Assembly: GCF_000018045.1 (NCBI RefSeq)
Contig: NC_009792.1
Location: 4,526,001-4,590,000, forward strand
Length of the DNA stretch: 64,000 bases
Reading direction: 5' to 3'
DNA from: Citrobacter koseri ATCC BAA-895
GTDB taxonomy: Bacteria > Pseudomonadota > Gammaproteobacteria > Enterobacterales > Enterobacteriaceae
Shown here: one piece after another, positions 43,551 to 52,420 of the stretch
Numbering within the stretch: position 1 is the first letter of the stretch
Layout: every line of letters starts with the position of its first letter
Notes under the pieces: model-generated
Database searches by the model: none
What the model saw: the letters and a program-made list of their open reading frames with translations, nothing else
Told to the model about the DNA's origin: nothing
Position numbers and translations under genes: made by a program

Positions 43551-46157
43551 TCATTGTTGAGCCATCACCTGATCCGGCTGCCGCTCCGGGCGACGCGGAA
43601 TAAACGACACAATCCAGGAAACCAGCGTCGTCAGAGAACGGAAAATTACTTTGACGGAAGACGGAGCAAATTCCGCAAGATGGCGGTAGCCACGGAAGCC
43701 CAGCTTCAGAATATCCAGCAGGCTTTCCAGCGGTTTGTCTTCCGGGAAGCTGTCCTGCCAGAGCGCCCACGTATCCGCGCGGGCAAATGTGCACTGCACA
43801 AAGTCGATATGTTGTTTCGTGGTCATCGGCAGCAATTGCAGCCCGACCTCATTGCCCAGCACGCGCACGACCTGAGTAGGAAAGACGTACTCTTGCTGGC
43901 CGCGTTTAAGCAATAAATTAACCTTTTGCCCTTCCAGCACCTGCGCCTGCCCGTTGATCCGAATCCCCAGGCCGCCGTCGGAGAAGTCATGCACGGTGCA
44001 TGAGAACAGGTGGCCATCTTCACGGGCAATGGCCGCCGGCATGGAGATTTCAACGCGGTGCGCCCGGCGTACCTGCTTACTTTCCACAGAAACCGCCACC
44101 GCGCCGCCCAGAATGATCAGGTTATAGAAAACCCACACCAGACTGACGATCACCGTGAGTATTTCGTTGGCGGGGCCGTAGTAGTAACGCCAGACGCCCA
44201 CCACGACCCCCAGCAGGTTGAGCAGCACCAGGAAGATATAGGGCCGGGAAATCACCCAATCGACATACTCTTCCTCTACCAGCCCGCCTTTCGCGGTAAC
44301 GTTGAATTTCCCTTTATGCGGGTTGATCAGCGCCACCATCGTCGGCGGCGCGATATACCAGGCCAGCACCGTTTCGTAGATTTCACTCCAGAAGGAGTGG
44401 CGGTATTTCCCCTGAATCTTCGAGTTGGTGAGGCTGGCGTGAATCATGTGCGGCAACACAAACAGCGCAATCATCAGCGCGGGCGCATAGATGATATAGG
44501 CGTGCAGCAGCAGGAAAGCCAGCGGCGCCGTCAGGAAGATGAGCCGTGGAATACCCGATAAAAAGTGGAACATGGCGTTGACGTAACACAGACGCTGCGC
44601 CAGCTTTAAGCCTTTGCCGAACAGCGGGTTATCCAGACGGAAGATTTGCACCATGCCGCGCGCCCAGCGAATACGCTGCCCGATGTGCGCGGACAGGCTT
44701 TCCGTCGCCAGACCTGCCGCCTGTGGAATGCGCATATAGGCCGAGGTGTAGCCGCGACGGTGCAAGCGCAGCGAGGTATGCGCATCTTCGGTCACGGTCT
44801 CAACGGCAATGCCGCCAATCTCATCCAGCGGTTTACGGCGAATCACCGCGCACGATCCGCAGAAGAACGTGGCATCCCACATGTCGTTGCCATCCTGCAC
44901 CAGCCCATAAAACAGCGTGCCTTCGTTCGGCGTTTTACGGAAACGACCGAGGTTGCGTTCAAACGGGTCCGGCGAGAAAAAGTGGTGCGGCGTCTGCATC
45001 ATGGCGAGCTTTTTCTCTTTCAGGAACCAGCCCATCGTCATTTGCAGGAACGAGCGTGTCGGGACATGGTCGCAGTCAAAGATCGAGACAAACTCGCCTT
45101 TCGCGTATTTCAGCGCGTTATTGATGTTGCCGGCCTTGGCGTGTTCATGCGTGGTACGGGCGATGTACTGTACGCCAACGGTCTGGGCAAACTGGCGGAA
45201 CTCTTCGCGCCCACCGTCGTCAAGAATCCAGATGCTCAGCTTGTCTTTCGGCCAGTCGATGCCCAACGAGGCATAAACGGTGTTTTTCACTACGCTGAGG
45301 TCTTCGTTGTAAGTCGGAATAAAAATGTCCACCGTCGGCCACTGCGCCATCTCTTTCGGTAGCGGCACGGGCTGGCGGTTAAGCGGCCAAACAACCTGGA
45401 AATACCCCAGCACCAGGACAATCCAGGCGTAGGTTTCCGCAAACAGCAAAATCAGCCCGCAAACCAGGCTCAGCGGGTCATCCCAGTTTAGCGTCGAGGT
45501 ATAGCGCCACCAGATATAACGGCATGACACCGTCAGCGACAGCACGATCAGCATCAGGGCGGAGAAACGCCCCGGTATCCGCCGCACCAGCAGCGCGACG
45601 CCCCACAGCAGTATCAGGAAGATAAACTGCGACAGCGGGTTAAACGGCTGGGTAATACAGATGATCGCCAGAATCAGGGAAAAGGTGACGATAACTCCGA
45701 GGATAAAGCGGCGCACCCCGTTGCTAAGATGGCCCAGCTCTTTTTCGCTTTCCAGGTGCGTGGTCTTTTTACTGACGCGGTCGGGCAGCGTGTCCATCCA
45801 CTGATGATAGCGACCGCGCACGCCCAGCAGGCGGGAGAGCGACCGCCAGCGCGGTTCGACCTTCTTCTCTTTACGCGGCGAGAAGGCCATCAACCAGAGC
45901 GTTTGAATGGCATAGCGGGCCGGGTCCAGCGGACGCGGTCGGTTGGCGTTAATGTGCGGATAGAGCGCTTTATGCTGCGCGCGAATGCGCTGCCAGCGCG
46001 GATGCTCAAGCGGAATAAAAGTCCACGCCAGAATCACCCACAGGCAGCCCAGCATCGCACTGAACGGCGACGCGCCATGACGGCGATACCCTTGATAGCG
46101 CTCGCTCAGGCGTGCGCCGACCGGCGGAATGAGAAGCCACCGGGTCAGGATGTTCAT
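43551..46157 (-). CDS. bcsA: Cellulose synthase catalytic subunit BcsA
   Basis: 868 residues from the ATG at 46157 (MNILTRWLLIPP); the frame is open to 46286, but the E. coli start and the 4-base ATGA overlap with bcsQ fix it. It is a GT2 processive synthase with about eight membrane helices; the catalytic motifs are DCDHVP, VTEDAHTS (TED) and QRIRWARGM (QxxRW). The C-terminal PilZ domain has RRAHR and DFSDGGLGI, the c-di-GMP-binding RxxxR and DxSxxG motifs. It polymerises UDP-glucose and extrudes cellulose when c-di-GMP is bound. No truncation is seen. Confidence 0.97.
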   Translation of the reverse strand: MNILTRWLLIPPVGARLSERYQGYRRHGASPFSAMLGCLWVILAWTFIPLEHPRWQRIRAQHKALYPHINANRPRPLDPARYAIQTLWLMAFSPRKEKKVEPRWRSLSRLLGVRGRYHQWMDTLPDRVSKKTTHLESEKELGHLSNGVRRFILGVIVTFSLILAIICITQPFNPLSQFIFLILLWGVALLVRRIPGRFSALMLIVLSLTVSCRYIWWRYTSTLNWDDPLSLVCGLILLFAETYAWIVLVLGYFQVVWPLNRQPVPLPKEMAQWPTVDIFIPTYNEDLSVVKNTVYASLGIDWPKDKLSIWILDDGGREEFRQFAQTVGVQYIARTTHEHAKAGNINNALKYAKGEFVSIFDCDHVPTRSFLQMTMGWFLKEKKLAMMQTPHHFFSPDPFERNLGRFRKTPNEGTLFYGLVQDGNDMWDATFFCGSCAVIRRKPLDEIGGIAVETVTEDAHTSLRLHRRGYTSAYMRIPQAAGLATESLSAHIGQRIRWARGMVQIFRLDNPLFGKGLKLAQRLCYVNAMFHFLSGIPRLIFLTAPLAFLLLHAYIIYAPALMIALFVLPHMIHASLTNSKIQGKYRHSFWSEIYETVLAWYIAPPTMVALINPHKGKFNVTAKGGLVEEEYVDWVISRPYIFLVLLNLLGVVVGVWRYYYGPANEILTVIVSLVWVFYNLIILGGAVAVSVESKQVRRAHRVEISMPAAIAREDGHLFSCTVHDFSDGGLGIRINGQAQVLEGQKVNLLLKRGQQEYVFPTQVVRVLGNEVGLQLLPMTTKQHIDFVQCTFARADTWALWQDSFPEDKPLESLLDILKLGFRGYRHLAEFAPSSVKVIFRSLTTLVSWIVSFIPRRPERQPDQVMAQQ

Positions 46158-46906
46158 GATGCGCTCCCGGCAGGGGCGCGATTGCCCGCATAGTGCAGCA
46201 AACACCAGTTTGCCAGCGTCAGCACCTCTTCTGCCGCCAGCGAATCGCCACGGTACTCGCCCAGCGGCTGTTTCGAAGCCATACACTCCGCCATCGCTTC
46301 ATCGCGATGGATCACCATCGGCAGCAAACGACGCTGGCTTTGCAGCCAGACCTGGTACAGATCGTCCTGCAACTGGCTGGCAATGCGTAAATCGTTAATC
46401 AGAATATGCGCGCCCGTGGGCAGCGCCTGTTGATGCAGCCGGATATGGCAATTGGTGTCCGCTTTTACCACCGCCAGCGTATGATCGCAGAGACTGACCA
46501 ACTGTTGCGTCAGCGGTGAGACGCCGTGGGGAAGATCCAGCAAAATCCACGAATAGCGTCGGCTCTCTTTCAGTTCGCGCAGGCCAGCGCAAATAGCTCC
46601 CAGCTTTTCCGCCCATTCCTGAGGATTCTCCCGTTCTTCCACCGTAAGCTGTCCGAACGGCAGCAGATCGAGCTGGGTGGTATAACGCAGTCCGGCATCG
46701 CGCCAGTCTTTACCGTCCAGTAGCGCCCTGGCCCAGCCGTCGCGATGGGCAAAATCGACATTGAATGACATACGCAGCAGGTTATCGGGGCTGGCATCAA
46801 CGACCAGCACATTTTCCCCGAGTATTTGCAGCGCCCAGGCGAGCGCCGAAGTGATTGATGTGGTGCCTACACCGCCGCGCACGCCCTGCAATCCCAGAAT
46901 GGACAT
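46154..46906 (-). CDS. bcsQ: BcsQ, MinD/ParA-like ATPase of the cellulose machine
   Basis: 250 residues, full length. The deviant Walker A motif is at the N-terminus (GVRGGVGTTSITSALAW), with VLVVDASPDNL and WILLDLPHGVSP as further ATPase motifs. BcsQ with BcsR and BcsE forms a cytosolic regulatory vestibule on the synthase and is needed for polar cellulose secretion. Codon 6 is TTG (Leu) here; in E. coli K-12 it is a stop codon that silences the operon. It overlaps bcsA by four bases. Confidence 0.96.
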   Translation of the reverse strand: MSILGLQGVRGGVGTTSITSALAWALQILGENVLVVDASPDNLLRMSFNVDFAHRDGWARALLDGKDWRDAGLRYTTQLDLLPFGQLTVEERENPQEWAEKLGAICAGLRELKESRRYSWILLDLPHGVSPLTQQLVSLCDHTLAVVKADTNCHIRLHQQALPTGAHILINDLRIASQLQDDLYQVWLQSQRRLLPMVIHRDEAMAECMASKQPLGEYRGDSLAAEEVLTLANWCLLHYAGNRAPAGSAS

Positions 46907-46917
46907 CCCTGACTCCC

Positions 46918-47112
46918 TTATGATGGTTGTTGCGCAAATTCAGCCAATAAAGGCCAACGTTTAATCGCCGCAGCCAGCTGTTCGCGTTGGGAAATATCGG
47001 TATAGTCTATTTCGGGCAAGGAGAAAGCCTGACTTAACGCCAGAAAATCATTTTGAAAGGTATAGCCCAATGCTGAATCAAACTGAGAGTCAGGTTCGTT
47101 GTTGTTATACAT
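46918..47112 (-). CDS. bcsR: BcsR, small cellulose-synthesis regulator
   Basis: 64 residues, close to E. coli BcsR (YhjR, 62). It has a polar N-terminus with several Asn (MYNNNEPDSQFDSALGY), then FQNDFLALSQAFSLPEIDYTDIS and an LAAAIKRWPLLAEFA helix. It binds BcsQ and BcsE and supports BcsA levels and assembly. It is the first gene of the minus-strand operon, 11 bases upstream of bcsQ. Confidence 0.92.
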   Translation of the reverse strand: MYNNNEPDSQFDSALGYTFQNDFLALSQAFSLPEIDYTDISQREQLAAAIKRWPLLAEFAQQPS

Positions 47113-47402
47113 TCTGTATTGTGTCCCTTTTGAATATACTCACCATGCTTCAGACAATTTTTCTGGCAGCATCCCCCCCTCTTCACTGTTAATCTTCAAT
47201 GCAGGGGATCGTTCATTTCTCGCCTTTCCGTTACGCAAACTGTAAGAGTAAAGAAAACACCATGACCGAGGTCGCAAGGCTTCCTGCCCGCCGAATTGAT
47301 TCATATGCTAAATCTGATGTGTTTTAATTTCAATGTTAGGTTTATTTCTGAGCTTTCGCTAGTAAACTGATAAACAGATAAAATAGCGACAAGAGGGACG
47401 CT
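47113..47402. other. Divergent regulatory region between bcsRQABZC and bcsEFG
   Basis: 290 bases, AT-rich. Near bcsE, TAAAAT (about 47377-47382) is a plausible -10, about 20 bases upstream of the GTG start. Nothing resembling an open frame is present. Sites for known regulators could not be called by eye. Confidence 0.5.
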
Positions 47403-48962
47403 GTGGACCCCGTATTTTCTATCGGAATCTCATCATTATGGGATGAACTACGCCACATGCCTGCCGGCGGTGTCTGGTGGGTTGACGCTGATCGCAATGA
47501 AGATGCCATCAGCCTGGTGAATCAAACGATTGCCTCGCAGGCAGGGAACGCGAAAGTCGCGGTCATTTGTATGGGCTGCGATCCGGGTGAATTAATCAAA
47601 TTAGATGAATCTCACGGCCCGGAAAAAATCCAGTTATTTTCAATGCCGGATTCTGAAAAGGGGTTATACTTTTTGCCCCGCGATTTGCTTTGTTCTGTTG
47701 ATCCTACACATTACTTTTTCATTCTTCTTTGCGCGAATAACGCCTGGCAAAATATATCAGGGGAACGCCTTCATCAGTGGCTGGAAAAAATGAATAAATG
47801 GACCCGGTTCCATCACTGTTCGCTTCTGGTTATTAACCCTGGAAATAATAATGACAAACAGTTCTCCCTGTTGATGGGAGAGTACCGTTCGCTTTTCGGC
47901 CTTGCCAGCTTACGTTTTCAGGGCGACCAGCATCTGTTCGACATCGCGTTCTGGTGCAGTGAAAAAGGGGTCAGCGCCCGGCAACAACTGACGCTGCGCC
48001 ATAAAGATGCGCACTGGGAGCTGGCCCACAAGGAAGAGGCGAACATCCAGCCGCGCAGCGACGAAAAACGCATCCTCAGCAATATCGCCGTTCTTGAAGG
48101 CGCTCCGCCGCTGTCGGAACACTGGGCGCTTTTTGATAATAACCAAACCTTGTTCAACGAGGCGCGAACTGCGCAGGCGGCGACGATCATCTTCTCCCTG
48201 ACGCAAAATAGCCAAATCGAACCCATGGCGCGAAATATCCATACGCTGCGCCGCCAGCGCGGAAGCGCGCTGAAAATTATCGTCCGCGAAAATCTCGCCA
48301 GTTTGCGGGCGACCGACGAACGACTGCTGTTAGGCTGCGGCGCGAATATGGTTATTCCGTGGAATGCGCCGCTTTCCCGCTGCCTGACGCTGATTGAAAG
48401 CGTGCAGGGACAGCAATTCAGCCGCTACGTCCCGGAAGAGATCGCCACACTCCTGTCGATGACGCAGCCCATGAAGCTGCGCGGTTTCCAGACATGGGAC
48501 GTCTTCTGCGAAGCCGTACATAACATGATGAGCAACACGCTGCTGCCCGCTGACGGGAAAGGCGTGATGGTCGCATTGCGCCCGGTGCCGGGTATCCGCA
48601 TCGAGCAGGCGCTGACGCTCTGCCGCCCAAACCGTACCGGCGATATCATGACTATCGGCGGCAACCGGCTGGTGCTGTTTTTATCATTCTGTCGGGTCAA
48701 CGATCTGGACACGGCGCTGAACCATATCTTCCCGCTGCCGACCGGCGATATCTTTTCCAACCGCATGGTCTGGTTCGAAGATAACCAAATCAGCGCTGAA
48801 CTCGTGCAAATGCGCCTGCTGTCGCCTGAACTGTGGGGCACACCGCTGCCGCTGACTCAGGGGCCGAACCCTGTGCTCAATGCCGAGCATGACGGGCGAG
48901 TCTGGCGACGTATTCCCGAACCCTTACGACTGCTGGATGACAGCGTGGAGCGCCCACAATGA
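47403..48962 (+). CDS. bcsE: BcsE, c-di-GMP-binding cellulose regulator
   Basis: 519 residues from a GTG start (MDPVFSIGISSLWDELRHM, as in E. coli BcsE, 523) with GAGGGA as SD. It has an N-terminal REC-like and an NTPase-like region, and a C-terminal degenerate GGDEF (GIL) domain. The RxGD I-site is visible in LCRPNRTGDIMTIGGNRL near residue 403, which binds c-di-GMP. BcsE docks on BcsF, BcsR and BcsQ and is required for maximal cellulose output. Its stop overlaps bcsF by four bases. Confidence 0.95.
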   Translation: MDPVFSIGISSLWDELRHMPAGGVWWVDADRNEDAISLVNQTIASQAGNAKVAVICMGCDPGELIKLDESHGPEKIQLFSMPDSEKGLYFLPRDLLCSVDPTHYFFILLCANNAWQNISGERLHQWLEKMNKWTRFHHCSLLVINPGNNNDKQFSLLMGEYRSLFGLASLRFQGDQHLFDIAFWCSEKGVSARQQLTLRHKDAHWELAHKEEANIQPRSDEKRILSNIAVLEGAPPLSEHWALFDNNQTLFNEARTAQAATIIFSLTQNSQIEPMARNIHTLRRQRGSALKIIVRENLASLRATDERLLLGCGANMVIPWNAPLSRCLTLIESVQGQQFSRYVPEEIATLLSMTQPMKLRGFQTWDVFCEAVHNMMSNTLLPADGKGVMVALRPVPGIRIEQALTLCRPNRTGDIMTIGGNRLVLFLSFCRVNDLDTALNHIFPLPTGDIFSNRMVWFEDNQISAELVQMRLLSPELWGTPLPLTQGPNPVLNAEHDGRVWRRIPEPLRLLDDSVERPQ

Positions 48963-49150
48963 TGAACGTCAACGATATCATCCAGATCATCGTCTTTTGC
49001 GCGCTGATCTTTTTTCCTCTGGGCTATCTGGCGCGCCATTCGCTTCGCCGCATCCGTAACACAGCCCGACTGTTATTCGCCAGACCCCGTTATGTAAAAC
49101 CCGCCGGAACCTTGCGCCGTGCAACAAACGTCAAGGCAGACAAAAAATGA
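48959..49150 (+). CDS. bcsF: BcsF, small membrane anchor for BcsE
   Basis: 63 residues. One N-terminal membrane helix (DIIQIIVFCALIFFPLGYLA) and a basic cytoplasmic tail (RHSLRRIRNTARLLFARPRY). It recruits BcsE to the membrane and works with BcsG. It overlaps both neighbours by four bases (ATGA), so bcsEFG are translationally coupled. Confidence 0.94.
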   Translation: MMNVNDIIQIIVFCALIFFPLGYLARHSLRRIRNTARLLFARPRYVKPAGTLRRATNVKADKK

Positions 49151-50826
49151 CTCAGCATACTCAAACCCCATCCATGCCTTCACCACTCTGGCAATACTGG
49201 CGCGGCCTTTCGGGCTGGAATTTCTACTTTCTGGTAAAGTTTGGCCTGCTCTGGGCGGGATATCTCAACTTCCATCCGTTGCAGAACCTGGTATTCATGG
49301 CCTTTTTGTTAATGCCAGTCCCCAAACTCAGCCTGCACCGTCTGCGCCATTGGGTCGCTATCCCAATCGGCTTCGCGCTTTTCTGGCATGACACCTGGCT
49401 GCCTGGCCCACAAAGCATTATCAGTCAGGGCTCGCAGGTCGCGGGTTTTAGCGCGGACTATATGCTCGATCTGGTGACTCGCTTTATCAACTGGCAGATG
49501 ATCGGCGCCGTGTTTGTGCTGCTCGTCGCCTGGCTGTTTTTATCGCAGTGGATTCGGGTCACTCTTTTTGTTGTCGCCATTATGATCTGGCTGAACGTGC
49601 TGACGCTGACAGGGCCAGTCTTTACACTGTGGCCTGGCGGCCAGCCGACCGACACGGTGACGACCACCGGCGGCTCTGCGGCGGCGACGGTCGCAACGGC
49701 AGGAGACACCCCGGTGGTCGGCGATATCCCGGCGCAGACCGCGCCTCCGACCTCAGCCAATCTGAACGCGTGGTTGAACACCTTCTATAACGCGGAAGAA
49801 AAACGAAAAACGCCGTTCCCGACGGCGCTGCCAGCCGATGCGCAGCCGTTTGAACTGCTGGTGATCAACATCTGTTCCCTCTCGTGGTCTGATGTTGAAG
49901 CCGCAGGCCTGATGTCACATCCGTTATGGTCGCATTTCGATATTCTGTTTAAGCACTTTAACTCCGCCACCTCCTACAGCGGCCCGGCGGCGATCCGCCT
50001 GCTGCGCGCCAGCTGCGGCCAGTCGTCGCACACGAATCTGTATCAACCGGCAGGCAACGACTGCTACCTGTTTGATAACCTGTCGAAGCTGGGCTTCACG
50101 CAGCATTTGATGATGGGTCATAACGGCGAATTCGGCGGCTTCCTGAAAGAAGTGCGTGAGAATGGCGGTATGCAGACGGAGCTGATGGATCAAAAAGGGC
50201 TGCCCGTCACGCTGCTGGGCTTTGACGGTTCTCCGGTTTATGACGACACCGCCGTGCTCAACCGCTGGCTGGAAACCACCGAGAAAGATCAGAACTCGCG
50301 TAGCGCAACGTTCTATAACACGCTGCCGCTGCACGACGGAAACCACTTCCCTGGCGTCAGCAAAACGGCGGATTACAAAATTCGCGCGCAAAAGCTGTTC
50401 GATGAGCTGGACGCCTTCTTTACCGAACTGGAGAAATCGGGCCGTAAAGTGATGGTGGTGATGGTCCCGGAACACGGCGGCGCGCTCAAAGGCGACAGAA
50501 TGCAGGTTTCCGGGCTACGCGACATCCCCAGCCCGTCTATCACCAACGTACCGGCAGCGGTGAAATTCTTCGGTATGAAAACGCCTCATCAGGGCGCATC
50601 GATTGAGATTGACCAGCCGAGCAGCTACCTGGCGATTTCCGAACTGGTGGTGCGCGCCCTTGACGGCAAACTGTTTGTCGAAGACAACGTCAACTGGGAT
50701 CAGCTCACCCGTGGGTTGCCGCAGACCGCACCGGTCGCTGAAAACGCCAACGCGGTGGTTATCCAGTATCAGGGTAAACCGTATGTGCGTCTGAACGGCG
50801 GCGACTGGGTGCCTTATCCGCAGTAA
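49147..50826 (+). CDS. bcsG: Cellulose phosphoethanolamine transferase BcsG
   Basis: 559 residues, the E. coli length. About four to five N-terminal membrane helices (to about residue 160), a Thr/Gly/Ala-rich linker (TDTVTTTGGSAAATVATAGD), then an alkaline-phosphatase-fold periplasmic domain. The catalytic Ser lies in the SATSYSGPAAIRLLRASCG region and the metal-binding VMVVMVPEHGGALKGD is intact. It transfers phosphoethanolamine from lipid to cellulose, giving pEtN-cellulose. It is the last gene of bcsEFG, and a BIME follows. Confidence 0.95.
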   Translation: MTQHTQTPSMPSPLWQYWRGLSGWNFYFLVKFGLLWAGYLNFHPLQNLVFMAFLLMPVPKLSLHRLRHWVAIPIGFALFWHDTWLPGPQSIISQGSQVAGFSADYMLDLVTRFINWQMIGAVFVLLVAWLFLSQWIRVTLFVVAIMIWLNVLTLTGPVFTLWPGGQPTDTVTTTGGSAAATVATAGDTPVVGDIPAQTAPPTSANLNAWLNTFYNAEEKRKTPFPTALPADAQPFELLVINICSLSWSDVEAAGLMSHPLWSHFDILFKHFNSATSYSGPAAIRLLRASCGQSSHTNLYQPAGNDCYLFDNLSKLGFTQHLMMGHNGEFGGFLKEVRENGGMQTELMDQKGLPVTLLGFDGSPVYDDTAVLNRWLETTEKDQNSRSATFYNTLPLHDGNHFPGVSKTADYKIRAQKLFDELDAFFTELEKSGRKVMVVMVPEHGGALKGDRMQVSGLRDIPSPSITNVPAAVKFFGMKTPHQGASIEIDQPSSYLAISELVVRALDGKLFVEDNVNWDQLTRGLPQTAPVAENANAVVIQYQGKPYVRLNGGDWVPYPQ

Positions 50827-50835
50827 ACGAAAAAG

Positions 50836-50936
50836 GCCTGATGGCGCTACGCTTATCAGGCCTACAGGTCAGGCACAATCTCCTGAAATTATGCCGATTT
50901 GTAGGCCGGATAAGACGCTTTCGTCGCCATCCGGCA
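50836..50936. repeat. BIME downstream of bcsG
   Basis: gcctgatggcgctacgcttatcaggcctac at 50836 and gtaggccggataagacg ... gtcgccatccggca ending 50936. It separates bcsG from the megL control region. Confidence 0.87.
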
Positions 50937-50973
50937 AAACTCGCGCAAGCGCCACAACACGCTGGAAAGATTC

Positions 50974-50987
50974 TTGCCAGCTGGCAA
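50974..50987. promoter_or_regulatory. Perfect palindrome, candidate enhancer (UAS) of megL
   Basis: TTGCCAGCTGGCAA is an exact 14-base dyad centred about 96 bases upstream of the predicted sigma-54 transcription start (51077). That is the usual distance for the binding site of a sigma-54 activator. It is unlike the TyrR box (TGTAAA-N6-TTTACA). The candidate binder is the TyrR-like activator at 53753-54955; a half-site TGGCAA also occurs at 54976-54981, just upstream of that gene. Confidence 0.6.
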
Positions 50988-51020
50988 CTTTTCTGACGAC
51001 CCGTAAAAAACGAAACCCAC

Positions 51021-51033
51021 TAACTCTTTGATA
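51021..51033 (-). promoter_or_regulatory. IHF-like site between UAS and sigma-54 promoter
   Basis: The minus strand reads TATCAAAGAGTTA, a full match to the IHF consensus WATCAANNNNTTR. It lies between the palindrome and the -24 element, where IHF bends DNA at sigma-54 promoters. A following AT-rich stretch (ATATATAAAAA) adds to the fit. Confidence 0.65.
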
Positions 51034-51050
51034 TATAAAAACTCCTTTTC

Positions 51051-51066
51051 TGGCACAGCGATTGCT
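51051..51066 (+). promoter_or_regulatory. Sigma-54 (-24/-12) promoter of megL
   Basis: TGGCACAGCGATTGCT: TGGCAC and TTGCT with the exact 10-base interval between the invariant GG (51052-51053) and GC (51064-51065). It fits the RpoN consensus TGGCACG-N4-TTGCW except for the variable G. Predicted start is near 51077, 32 bases before the megL ATG. Confidence 0.88.
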
Positions 51067-51108
51067 ATTTGAGTGTGAGCTGTTCTGTTCCGAATCAAAG
51101 GAGATATC

Positions 51109-52305
51109 ATGTCTGACTGTCGTACTTACGGATTCAACACCCAGATCGTTCACGCGGGGCAACAACCCGATCCTTCAACTGGCGCGCTCAGTACGCCAAT
51201 CTTCCAGACGTCGACGTTTGTTTTCGACAGCGCCGAACAGGGGGCCGCCCGCTTTGCGCTCGAAGAGTCCGGGTACATTTACACCCGCCTGGGCAACCCC
51301 ACGACGGACGCGCTGGAGAAAAAGCTGGCGGTACTGGAAAGAGGCGAAGCAGCGCTGGCGACCGCGTCCGGCATTTCCGCCATCACCACCACGCTGCTGA
51401 CGCTCTGTGAGCAGGGCGATCACATTGTCTCAGCCAGCGCGATTTATGGCTGCACGCACGCATTTTTGTCGCACAGCATACCGAAGTTCGGTATTGACGT
51501 GAGTTTCGTTAATGCCGCCAACCCGGATGAGATCCGCGAAGCCATCCGCCCGGAAACCAAAGTGGTGTACATCGAAACGCCCGCCAACCCAACGCTCTCC
51601 CTGGTCGATATCGAAACGGTCGCCGGGATCGCCCATCAGCGGGGCGTGCTGTTGGTTGTGGATAACACCTTTATGTCGCCGTACTGCCAGCAACCCCTGC
51701 TCCAGGGAGCCGATATCGTGGTTCACAGCGTCACGAAATACATCAACGGACACGGGGATGTTATTGGCGGGGTCATCGTCGGCAAGCAGGAGTTTATCGA
51801 TCAGGCGCGGTTTATCGGGCTGAAGGATATCACCGGCGGCTGCATGAGCCCCTTTAACGCCTGGCTGACGCTGCGCGGCGTGAAGACGCTGGGGATTCGC
51901 ATGGAGCGCCACTGCGAGAACGCGCTGAAAATCGCCCGTTTCCTGGAAAGCCATCCGAAGATTACCCACGTCTGGTATCCGGGGCTTCCTTCGCACCCGC
52001 AGTATGAACTTGGCAGACGCCAGATGAGCCTGCCCGGCGGCATTATCAGCTTCGAAATCGCGGGTGGCCTGGAGGCTGGCAGACGCATGATCAATTCGGT
52101 AGAATTGTGCCTCCTCGCGGTCAGTCTCGGTGATACCGAAACCCTCATTCAGCACCCCGCGTCTATGACACATTCGCCTGTTGCGCCAGAGGAACGGCTT
52201 AAAGCAGGTATTACCGACGGGCTTATCCGTCTTTCTGTGGGTCTTGAAGATCCAGAAGATATTATTAACGACCTTGAACACGCCATCAGAAAGGCGACAT
52301 TCTGA
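51109..52305 (+). CDS. megL: L-methionine gamma-lyase
   Basis: 398 residues, the length of C. freundii methionine gamma-lyase, with only scattered differences by memory. It is a PLP enzyme of the Cys/Met-metabolism family: the Schiff-base lysine is K210 in SVTKYINGHGDVIGG, and Cys115 in SAIYGCTHAF is the active-site cysteine typical of MGL rather than of cystathionine lyases. The tetramer contact YIYTRLGNPT (Tyr58, Arg60 region) is present. It converts methionine to methanethiol, 2-oxobutyrate and ammonia, and also acts on homocysteine and cysteine analogues. E. coli K-12 lacks it; here it is inserted between bcsG and yhjV. Strong SD AAAGGAG. A consensus sigma-54 promoter precedes it. Confidence 0.96.
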   Translation: MSDCRTYGFNTQIVHAGQQPDPSTGALSTPIFQTSTFVFDSAEQGAARFALEESGYIYTRLGNPTTDALEKKLAVLERGEAALATASGISAITTTLLTLCEQGDHIVSASAIYGCTHAFLSHSIPKFGIDVSFVNAANPDEIREAIRPETKVVYIETPANPTLSLVDIETVAGIAHQRGVLLVVDNTFMSPYCQQPLLQGADIVVHSVTKYINGHGDVIGGVIVGKQEFIDQARFIGLKDITGGCMSPFNAWLTLRGVKTLGIRMERHCENALKIARFLESHPKITHVWYPGLPSHPQYELGRRQMSLPGGIISFEIAGGLEAGRRMINSVELCLLAVSLGDTETLIQHPASMTHSPVAPEERLKAGITDGLIRLSVGLEDPEDIINDLEHAIRKATF

Positions 52306-52315
52306 CCATTACGGT

Positions 52316-52339
52316 CGGAGCTGGCCTGCGTCGGCTCCG
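52316..52339 (+). other. Intercistronic hairpin between megL and yhjV
   Basis: CGGAGC (52316-52321) pairs with GCTCCG (52334-52339). No T-run follows, so it looks more like an mRNA-stability or processing element than a terminator. The gap to yhjV is 115 bases with no evident promoter, so co-transcription with megL is plausible. Confidence 0.5.
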
Positions 52340-52420
52340 GCTGTTGAGAATCAAGGCACAACGGCCTGGCTATACGCATCATCCTTCCCGGGGTGACGCG
52401 TATTTTGGGCAGGGGGCTCT

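Noticed and set aside
50827..51108. Search for an ldrD/rdlD-type small toxin locus between bcsG and the next gene, as in E. coli
   Set aside because: No Ldr-like short frame or antisense RNA structure was seen; the gap holds a BIME and the megL control region.
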